Below, piece by piece: positions 15,023 through 23,000 of a stretch of 26,033 nucleotides of DNA. The position numbers and the translations under genes were made by a program. The notes beneath the pieces were generated by a model. It worked only from the letters and a program-made list of their open reading frames with translations, was not told where the DNA came from and searched no databases. Source of the DNA: JADFNO01 sp965369945 (GTDB taxonomy: Bacteria > Planctomycetota > Phycisphaerae > Phycisphaerales > SM1A02); NCBI GenBank assembly GCA_965369945.1, contig CBDUST010000029.1:1-26033 (forward strand). Reading direction: 5' to 3'. Position 1 is the first letter of the stretch, and each line of letters opens with the position of its first letter.

Positions 15023-15376
15023 TCGTGAGGCACGGCCGAGAACTTCGTGAGGTGGCGCCAGATGATTCCAAGCCAGGCGGTTGGGCGATTGCACGATCCT
15101 GTGGCTGAACACGAGAGCGAGTAAGGCAATCGCACGACTCCGCCGTCTCAGATGTCCGCTTGTCGATCTCGACGCTCGGCAGTGGCGTGAACGCCACGAG
15201 CCTATCCCGGCTCTCCGGCGCGCCTCGACTTGCCGCGATGCGCGCTGAGGTGGCCGCCTTAGACGTTGATCAGCTCTCCGTGCGCTTGGTGTGGCGGACG
15301 GACACTCGATGGGACGTCATGGTAGCGGTGGCCAGACTCGTCATGGACCGTTGAGCACGGGATTGCAGATTTCAGC
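15023..15376. other. Gene-free stretch before the toxin cassette
   Basis: I can support no gene here. It contains an inverted pair GCGATTGC/GCAATCGC (15085-15092 and 15126-15133) and a hairpin GTGGCG TGAA CGCCAC at about 15182-15197. A 64-codon ORF at 15160-15354 has no ribosome site or recognisable family and is probably chance or a remnant. The Rhs frame that opens at 15326 has no start before a TTG at 15377. Confidence 0.45.
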
Positions 15377-16681
15377 TTGACGCGGGGATTACTACAGCGA
15401 CCTTCGAGACCGGATTCGGTCAAGATCGCGCTTCATCGCCAAGCCAAAGAGCAACCGACGCCGTTCCGGGCCGATGGCGACAAGCATCGCGACCTGGCTG
15501 GGTATATCGATGGAATGAACCTGTACGAGTACGTGCGCGGGAACCCGGTAATGGGGGTGGATCCGTATGGATTGCTCACCTGGGACGATTTTAGGACGAT
15601 GGGATCGAACTATTGGCACTACATTGGCGAAGGATATGATGCGGTAAGTGGTGGTGTCCATATCGTCCTCGACGTAGCTGGTCTCGTACCTGCAATCGGC
15701 GAGGCTGCGGACCTTGTGAACGGCGTCTTGTACGGGATTGAGGGAGACCTTATAAATATGGGAATTTCGTTGGCAGCCATGGTCCCCGTTGTAGGGTGGG
15801 GCGCGATCGCTGCAAAGTACGGACTTAGAGGTATCCCCTGGAACGCGATTGGTGGTGCCGCGGTTTTTGGATGGGTCCGGGACGCTGTGTTGAAGGGGTG
15901 GAGAGCCATCCCTGACTTCATGGTGCGTGGCGGGGGCTTTGGAAAGCGCGGGTGCTTCATCGCTGGAACACTCGTCCTAACAGCAAGCGGTCCTGTTCCC
16001 ATCGAGGAGGTTCAAGCCGGCGACGAGGTCTGGTCATACAACATCGAGACCCAAGAATGGGAGCTTTGCGAAGTCATCGAGCCGCAGGTTCGCGAGTATG
16101 ACGGCCTGATATTGACGCTCACCATCGCCGCCGAAGATGGCTCAACCGAGACCATTGAATGCACAGACGAGCATCCGTTCTGGATCACTGCGGGTAAAGA
16201 TCTATCGCAACGACCTGTTGTACAGGCGCTAGCGCCGCATGACCGAGAGATGACCGTAAAGAGTCATGGTGGTCGCTGGATTGCAGCCAGGTGGCTCCGC
16301 ATCGGCGATCACTTCCTGACTCGTGCGGGCAAGAGTGCCACGGTCTCCGGCCAGACCATCGGCAACGAGCGAGTCAAGGTCTATAATCTCAATGTCAACG
16401 AGTTGCACTTCTACGCTGTCGGCGACGCTGGCGTGCTTGTGCACAATTCTGGCTGGCGATGGGGTCCGCCGAAGTATGGGAACAAGCCGAACCGTTGGAT
16501 CGATCCAGCTGGTGGAGAGTGGCGATGGCATAAACCGGACAAATACCACGCAGAGGGACATTGGGATTACAATCCGCGCTATAATTCGTCCACTAAATGG
16601 CAGCAAATTTACGAGGAACCTGGCGGCCAGTTGAATTGGAGTTGGTGCGAACCGTCCCACGGAAAACGAAGGTGGGAATGA
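15377..16681 (+). CDS. Rhs-tail / Hint-domain polymorphic toxin, N-terminally truncated
   Basis: The ORF has 434 codons from a TTG at 15377; the frame is open only from 15326, so the thousands of residues of a normal Rhs protein are missing. Residues 38-65 are the end of the Rhs core (HRDLAGYIDGMNLYEYVRGN, then VDPYG). Residues about 88-150 are the hydrophobic pretoxin region (VAGLVPAIGEAADLVNGVLY). Residues 193-357 are a Hint autoprotease: Cys193 in GCFIAGTLV, His266 in CTDEHPFWI, and the closing VLVHN (His356, Asn357). Residues 358-434 are the toxin proper, with WIDPAGGEWRWHKPDKYHAE and GHWDYNP; it is small, basic and Trp-rich. I do not recognise the toxin family; the HWD motif recalls EWD/HWD motifs of small RNase toxins, which is tentative. 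Hint cleavage would free the toxin. An immunity candidate follows. Confidence 0.8.
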   Translation: MTRGLLQRPSRPDSVKIALHRQAKEQPTPFRADGDKHRDLAGYIDGMNLYEYVRGNPVMGVDPYGLLTWDDFRTMGSNYWHYIGEGYDAVSGGVHIVLDVAGLVPAIGEAADLVNGVLYGIEGDLINMGISLAAMVPVVGWGAIAAKYGLRGIPWNAIGGAAVFGWVRDAVLKGWRAIPDFMVRGGGFGKRGCFIAGTLVLTASGPVPIEEVQAGDEVWSYNIETQEWELCEVIEPQVREYDGLILTLTIAAEDGSTETIECTDEHPFWITAGKDLSQRPVVQALAPHDREMTVKSHGGRWIAARWLRIGDHFLTRAGKSATVSGQTIGNERVKVYNLNVNELHFYAVGDAGVLVHNSGWRWGPPKYGNKPNRWIDPAGGEWRWHKPDKYHAEGHWDYNPRYNSSTKWQQIYEEPGGQLNWSWCEPSHGKRRWE

Positions 16682-16820
16682 CGATGGCAACTCATCGAAA
16701 CGTGTCGTGGGAAGGGAGGTCGGAAGTAGATTTTGCGTTGCCGAGATTCGCCACGACGTGAGATGTTGAGGCTGGATTTACCGTGAGACAACTCAAGAGC
16801 CGAAGGGGGATCGAGGGAAC

Positions 16821-17219
16821 ATGCCTTTGCTGATCGACTTCTATTCAGGAGCCTACGGTCCCACGCTCCGCTTTTCGACGGAGGTTGCAGGGGACCTGCT
16901 TAGGTTCGCCGAGATTTGCAGGAACATGTCGCGCGGGCAGTGCGATGATGTTGAATTAATGGGTAGCCTCGGGCTGACACATTCATCAGTAGCCGCGATC
17001 ACATTAGCAGTGGATGATCGCATCGATCGTTTCGAGGGGCGCATAGTCGTCGAACAGAAGGATAATTGTGTCGCAATGCAGTGGATTGAAAGTCTGGCAG
17101 GTTGGGGCGTCGCCACAGAACGCTTAATGGAGCTTTCGCGCGCACGCATGCCGTCACATCAATATTTGGCGGAAGACCGTGATAGCGATGCTCTGATCGA
17201 AGTCAGCTACTTCGAGTAG
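16821..17219 (+). CDS. Candidate immunity protein for the Hint-linked toxin
   Basis: The protein has 132 residues, from an ATG with GAGGG about 4 bases upstream. It has no signal peptide or membrane helix, and it is acidic (DDVELMGS, VDDRIDRFEGRIVVEQ, LAEDRDSDALIEVSYFE), fitting a cytoplasmic partner for the basic toxin domain. It looks like a compact alpha/beta protein, and I recognise no family. Its place 140 bases after the toxin and directly before an Rhs fragment is the standard position of immunity genes in polymorphic-toxin loci. The following Rhs fragment begins in the same frame right after its TAG stop. The function is inferred from context only. Confidence 0.65.
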   Translation: MPLLIDFYSGAYGPTLRFSTEVAGDLLRFAEICRNMSRGQCDDVELMGSLGLTHSSVAAITLAVDDRIDRFEGRIVVEQKDNCVAMQWIESLAGWGVATERLMELSRARMPSHQYLAEDRDSDALIEVSYFE

Positions 17220-17827
17220 ATCCCGGCGCCTGAGAATGGTGTCATCGCTCGGCGACTCGTGAACGACGATGATCGACTGGTCAACGTCTATGACGGCCTC
17301 AACTGGCGCTCCCGCCAGACGGTCGACACCACCGGCAACGGCTCCCTCGACCTCGAGTCCCGATTTCATTCGGAATGTACTATCCCGGGGGTTGGCAACT
17401 GCGCGAAGAGCGCATCGATGAGGATCCAAACTTCCCGAGCAGTCCGACCTCAGGCGATATCGATCGCCACGTGCAATACCTCTGGGGGCTGCGGTACCTC
17501 GATGATCTGATCGCCCATCGCGAAGATGCCGACACCGACGGCGTGTACGAGGATACGTGGTATCACATGACCGATGCCATCTTCTCCACGGTGGCGCTGC
17601 TCGATAGCACCGCAGCGCTCGTGGAGCGCGTGACGTACGATGATTACGGCGACGCCCGCCATCACTACCTGGCCGACCTAACCAGCGACATTGACGTGGA
17701 CAGCGACGACGCGGCCCCCGCCACGATCCGTGGTGACTCGCAGACGGTGCTCCTCCACTTCACGTCGGCTCAACACGAAGCCTTTTTACAAGGCGACAAG
17801 GACCCCAACTCGGCTGCGGAGCTTTAG
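17220..17827 (+). pseudogene. Displaced Rhs core fragment with a frameshift
   Basis: Starting just after the immunity stop, one frame reads Rhs-type sequence (DDRLVNVYDGLNWRSRQTVD, TTGNGSLDLESRF) up to about 17368. The sense then passes to the frame offset by two bases at 17375 (MYYPGGWQLREERIDED, then HVQYLWGLRYLDDLI, TWYHMTDAIFSTVALLD, VERVTYDDYGDARHHY) and ends at a TAG at 17827. Both parts match consecutive YD-repeat segments of Rhs proteins, so one base was lost or two gained near 17366-17374. In an intact Rhs protein this segment lies before the core tail seen at 15377, so the order here is displaced. It is probably the junction scar of an older Rhs tip or of a recombined array. No start codon with a ribosome site is seen. 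Confidence 0.8.
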
Positions 17828-17880
17828 GATCGCTCGGCCTACCGATCGAAAGTGACAAAAGCAGGCAACTTTGGTATCGA

Positions 17881-19266
17881 ATGGCCATGGCCGTTCAAAA
17901 CGAGCGAGGCACCAGCGGCGAGCCCGGCTTACGGCGGGTCCTGGGGCCGATCGACGCGACCTGCATCGTTGTCGGCGCGATCATCGGCGTCGGGATATTC
18001 TTCAGTCCGAGCACTGTGGCTGCGATTGCTCAGTCGCCCGGAATGGCCCTCACCGCGTGGGCAATCGGCGGCGGGATCGCGCTGCTTGGAGCGCTGACGT
18101 TCGCGGAGTTGGGCAGCTTGTATCCACGGGCCGGAGGGCAGTACGACATTCTGCGCGACGCCTATAGCCCGTGGCCGGCCTTTCTCTTTGTGTTCTGCAA
18201 CGCCACCGCCATCCAGGCTGGAGCCATCGCGATTATTGCGATTATTTGCGTGAGACACGTGGGTGTTGCGGTAGGAACCAAATTCACAGGCACGTTCGCC
18301 TTGACGTTGAGTTCTGCCGGCCTGATCGTTGGCCTTACGGCGGCCAATGCTTTGGGTGTTCGCTGGGGATCGCGAATCCAGAATCTGACGGTCTATGCCA
18401 AGGTGTTGACGCTAATCGTTGTCACGTGGTTGGCGATCACGTTCGATGCACCGGTGACCGAAGCAGTTGCGTCGGAGAGTACGGAGCAAAGCGTTACAGG
18501 CGGGTTCCCGATCGGGTTGATCTTTGCCGCGCTTGTGCCAGCGTTTTTTGCTTTTGGAGGTTGGCAGTCCGCACTGTGGATGGCGGGCGAAATTCGCCAA
18601 CCGAAGCGCAACGTTCCGTTGGCTATCGTGGGCGGCGTGCTGATTGTCGTAACGGTGTATCTGCTTGTGAACTGGGCGTACTTTCGGCTATTGGGATACC
18701 AGGCCGTGGTCACGAGCGAAACACTTGCTGCGGATGCAGTGGCCAAGGTCTGGCCGCAAATCGGTGGGAGACTCGCCGGCGCGGCTGTCGCAGTTTCTGC
18801 GTTTGGTGTGCTGAACGCCCAGCTTCTTGGCGGGCCCCGTCTCATTTACAGCATGGCCAGCGACGGTCGGTTCTTTAGAGTGTTCGCTCGTGTAAACGCT
18901 CGCGCCAGAACGCCGATTGCTGCAATTGTTTTGCTCGGGTTCATGGCCCTGGTGCTGCTGATCGCAGCGGGAGAAAACGCCGTCGGGAAACTCACTACCG
19001 GCGTAGTGTTCATCGATAGTGTGTTCTTCGCGCTGACGGGTCTTGCGCTAATCGTATTGCGAAAGCGGCGTCCGAATGTCGAACGGCCGGTGCGGGTTCC
19101 GGGGTACCCGGTGGTTCCTCTATTATTCGTGCTGGGCGAACTCGGCATCCTCGGAGGCGCGTTGTTCTATTCCGAGCAACGCCCTACAGCGCTAATCGGT
19201 GTCGGGTGGATCCTTGGGGCGACTGTGCTGTACTTCCTCCTCTTCCGTAGACCACGACACCAATAA
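17881..19266 (+). CDS. Amino acid permease (APC superfamily, LAT-like)
   Basis: The protein has 461 residues with about 12 predicted membrane helices. The first helix carries the APC substrate motif GAIIGVGIF (in IVVGAIIGVGIFFSPSTVA). The second and third follow with ALTAWAIGGGIALLGALTFA and ELGSLYPRAGGQY, the latter strongly typical of L-type amino acid transporters (E.G...P.AGG.Y). Helix 6 has FFAFGGWQSALWMAGEIRQP and the following loop KRNVPLAI. The C-terminus is a short basic tail. It probably takes up or exchanges neutral amino acids by sodium or proton coupling; the substrate cannot be told. It stands alone on the plus strand, starts 53 bases after the Rhs fragment and ends one base from the convergent RNase PH stop. 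Confidence 0.9.
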   Translation: MAMAVQNERGTSGEPGLRRVLGPIDATCIVVGAIIGVGIFFSPSTVAAIAQSPGMALTAWAIGGGIALLGALTFAELGSLYPRAGGQYDILRDAYSPWPAFLFVFCNATAIQAGAIAIIAIICVRHVGVAVGTKFTGTFALTLSSAGLIVGLTAANALGVRWGSRIQNLTVYAKVLTLIVVTWLAITFDAPVTEAVASESTEQSVTGGFPIGLIFAALVPAFFAFGGWQSALWMAGEIRQPKRNVPLAIVGGVLIVVTVYLLVNWAYFRLLGYQAVVTSETLAADAVAKVWPQIGGRLAGAAVAVSAFGVLNAQLLGGPRLIYSMASDGRFFRVFARVNARARTPIAAIVLLGFMALVLLIAAGENAVGKLTTGVVFIDSVFFALTGLALIVLRKRRPNVERPVRVPGYPVVPLLFVLGELGILGGALFYSEQRPTALIGVGWILGATVLYFLLFRRPRHQ

Positions 19267-19267
19267 A

Positions 19268-19975
19268 CTAGCGAAGAGCCGATCGTTGAATCTCCATCAG
19301 CTCTTGAATCGCACTCGCAGCCAGATCGAGCAGCGTGTCGAATTGACTGCGATTCAACGTCCCCTTTTCGCCCGTCGCCTGCACTTCGACAAATTCTCCC
19401 AGATGGTTCATGGCAACATTCATATCGACATCGGCGCGTACATCAAGTGGGTAGTCAAGATCCACACGCGGCTCACCATCGACAATACCGACACTAATCG
19501 CAGCGATCGGACCGAGGATAGGATCGCTCGTGACGAGCCCCTTGTTGCGCGCGACGCCAATCGCCTGTGCCAGCGAGACGAACGCACCGGTCACCGATGC
19601 TGTGCGTGTTCCACCGTCCGCGACAATGACATCGCAATCGCAAGTGAAACTCACGCCGGCGATTTTGTCAAGATCGATCGCGGCGCGCAGACATCGGCCG
19701 ATCAGGCGCTGAATTTCAGTCCCGCGACTGTCGAGGCCTCGCTTCTTGCGCTGTGGCGTCGAGCCGGGCAGCATCGAATACTCCGCGGTCACCCACCCTT
19801 GCGACGCCTCGCCCGTATCCTTATCGATCATCCAGGTCGGAACATCCTCGGCAAGACTCGTGGTACACAGGACCTTTGTTCGGCCCTGTATGATCATGAT
19901 GCTGCCGGGTGCTCCGGTTGGATAGGCTTCGATCGTCGTTGGTCGCAGGGCGATGCCCGTGTGCGGTTTGCTCAT
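19268..19975 (-). CDS. rph: Ribonuclease PH
   Basis: The protein has 235 residues, near the usual 237-250. It is the phosphate-dependent 3'-5' exoribonuclease that trims tRNA 3' ends in the cytoplasm. Typical blocks are present: GSIMIIQGRTKVLCTTSLAE, the EYSMLPGSTPQRKKR loop, RGTEIQRLIGRCLRAAIDL, the signature CDVIVADGGTRTASVTGAFV with the phosphate-site GGTRTAS, and the end blocks DLDYPLDVRADVDMNVAM and QATGEKGTLNRSQFDTLLDL. The start at 19975 lies 46 bases after the stop of the oxidoreductase gene on the same strand, so co-transcription is possible though functionally odd. Its stop is one base from the permease stop (convergent). Confidence 0.95.
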   Translation of the reverse strand: MSKPHTGIALRPTTIEAYPTGAPGSIMIIQGRTKVLCTTSLAEDVPTWMIDKDTGEASQGWVTAEYSMLPGSTPQRKKRGLDSRGTEIQRLIGRCLRAAIDLDKIAGVSFTCDCDVIVADGGTRTASVTGAFVSLAQAIGVARNKGLVTSDPILGPIAAISVGIVDGEPRVDLDYPLDVRADVDMNVAMNHLGEFVEVQATGEKGTLNRSQFDTLLDLAASAIQELMEIQRSALR

Positions 19976-20021
19976 ACCTGCACGGTCTATCCGCTGAGCG
20001 GAAGATTTGCAACTGGCCCGC

Positions 20022-23000
20022 CTAGGCGGTGCGAATCGTCGTAATAATCGGCACAGGTTCCTTGGGCTTGGTTAGCGCGGTCAGCTCCTGCTCGAAGAGC
20101 TCTATGGTCCGCTGCCGGAACTCATCCAGGTCAATGGCTCCCTTGTCGACCTTCTCCAGCAGCGCCTGTTGAGCTTTGTATTCATTGTTGACGATTCCTG
20201 CTCGGCTTTGCAGAAGCCGCCAGGATTTTCTGCGCTCAACGCAGAAGAGCACCATCTGTCGGGATAGCACCTTATAGCTGGGCTCCTCGTTGTCATGCGC
20301 GACTTGTATGTAGACACCAAAATCCGGCGTGTAAGCGCGATGGCTCGGATCAAGAAAGCGTCGATGAACGACGTCATCCTGGGTGATGCGAACCAGCATC
20401 TCGTCCAGATGGATTTTCTCAGCGGCCTGCTCTTGGGTGATGGCTTTGAAGTGCCGACGGAACCGCGCTTCGCTCGCAGCCCAATGAGCGACCGTATAGC
20501 GATACGGCTGTTTCGTGTTCTTGAATTTAGACTTCCACCAATCTTGGGAAATCGACGGGTTCCCTTTGAGGCTTAGTGCTTCGAGGTAATTCTCACTGAT
20601 GCTCGAATCGAAGACGAACTCCGGCATGCCGCGGGAATCGCGTATGCGCTGGGCCTGAACAGTCGCCATGTCGTCGGCGACACCGTGTTCGGGCTGGCAT
20701 GTCGTGAAGCATTGAAAGAAGGCTGTGCCACGGTAGGTCAGCGCGTCGAGGATCGACTTGTAGAACTTGGCGGCATTGGCCATCGAGATCTGTGCAACAT
20801 ATGGCGAACCGTGCCCAACTGTGAAGATTTCTGCGAGGCTCTTTTTCTCCGTCAGTTTGCCTTGGGTGGCGGCGCCGAACTGATTCATATCCGAGCCGCC
20901 AAGTAGCGGAGCGGAATCTGAGTTCTGCCCGCCCGTATTCGAGTACACCTGCGTGTCGAGCATCAGAACCTTCACGTTCGGTCGATTCTGAAGAATCACT
21001 TTTGAGACGTTCTGGAAACCGATGTCGCCCATTCCACCGTCACCACCGATCGCCCACACCTTTGGTAGTTCGAGCACCTCCTGATCCGTCATTACCGTGT
21101 CATTGAGATGCGTGAGTTCGAAATAGTCACGATCGCTGATGACATTCTCGTCTCGGTCTAAGAGCGCGTCGGCCAAGCGTTCAGGTGCGACCGAACGCCG
21201 GGCATGATCGATGATGAAGCTCTCGCCCATGATCCAGGAAATCGTGGCTCCGTCCTGGAAGAGCGAGTTCATCCACGGGTAAGGATGTGGATTATTGGGT
21301 GGTGTGGAACCGTAGACTGTGTTACACCCGGTGTGAGCGCCCATAGCCATCACAGCCATGCCGTTGCTCAAACGTCCATCAATCGCTCGCAGGTCTTTGT
21401 GTTTGTACGCATCGTGTCGCAGAACGCTCGCAATGGCGTCGATTACCTCGTCATTGGAGATCACACCGCGCTGGCTCAGACGAGCGTCCACGTCCTCGTC
21501 TGATTCGCCGCCGAGCCCCATCAACAAGTGCGCCACTGCACGGCAGAATCTCTTGTGCTCAGCGGGCGCGGCCTTGGCCAGACGAGTGAGTCGTTCTACA
21601 CCGTCCCGTTCCAGTCGATCAGCAGTGGCGTTGAGGCGATCGGCCTTCGCATGAAAGATTGGTCGCATGAACGCTTCGGTGACACTCGCCAGTGAGTGAA
21701 GAATAGTTTTTTCACCGCAACCAGCGCAGGCCCCATCACCGCTGACCATCGCTTCATAGTTCCGCCGGGTCATGAGATGGTTACGTAGCGCGGCTGCTTT
21801 GGAGTCCTCCGGATGAACCGGATCGTATAAGCCGAGGTATCTCTCGGAGGTCTCCGGCAACGTTCCGAGGAACGCATCGGCCGTCAGGTATCGAGTATTC
21901 AACTCTTCGGAGTCCGGGATCATCCGCAGCGCATCATGGTCTCCACATTCGACGACGCACTCGCCACATCCCTTGCAGCGATCGGAGATGAAGATCGAAA
22001 ACAGCCCACCTTCCCCGGGCGATCTCTTCTCGATAGTCTTGTAGATCGCATGCGTCTTGGAATACGCCATCGGCAGAATCCGGATGATGCTACTTAGTTG
22101 GCGGCACGTCTTTTCGGTGATGCCCACGACGCCCTCGACCGCTTCCTGCACGATATCTGCGAACGGCTTGCTACCTTTTTCCGCGACGACCTCATTCATC
22201 TCTCGGCGAACCCGAGCCTCGATATCCGGCAGCGCTCTCAGCAAAGCGTCGCGCTGAGGTATATCCGAGACATAATTACGAATCGCAGCGTCCAGCACTG
22301 TACCGATCGGTTGGGCAGTGTTGGGCATGGCGGTATCAGGACATGCCGCGATACATTCCATGCACTGCGTACAGTTCTCCGCAATAAAGATCGGCGTCTG
22401 ACGACGAGCGACGTACTTCGAGGCCGTTGCACCAGTCGCTGCAGCCATGATGCCAACGGATGCCAACGGCGAGGCCGGTTGGTTGTATCCGAGGTCGGCC
22501 CTGAACTCGCGATCAAAATATTCGAGCGATTGTAAAGGCGCTCGGATTCGTTCTTCTGCTGCACTATCGTTGGGTTGCGCCGATGTCTTCTTGCCATTGA
22601 GCGGCACAAGCGGAGAACCTTTCATGCTCGACCGATCCGGCGCATCAATTTTCCCATACTCAATCTCGGCCGTCTGGTCGAACCCTTTCATCATCACTTC
22701 CATGTTGGATTCGACGACATTCCGCCCAAGTCGGCCGAACTTTTTCACGTACTGGTCGTGTACGACCTGGCGGAAGTGCACCTTGTCGATTCGGTAATCC
22801 GAAAGGAAGCTTGAGACACGAAAGAACGCGCCAAGGAAAGCGTTGCCTTGCATGCGAAGCTGCAGGTCGGCTCGATTGGTAGCCTCACGAGCAATCTGAA
22901 AACCGTTCAGTATGAACACACGGATTTTCTTTTCGATGATCTGGTGGCGATATCGCTGCGGGATCCGCTCCCACGCGATGCTCAGGGCTTCTTCCGATTC

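Noticed and set aside
15160..15354. 64-residue ORF before the toxin cassette
   Set aside because: No ribosome site, no recognisable family, and it overlaps hairpins in a gene-poor region.
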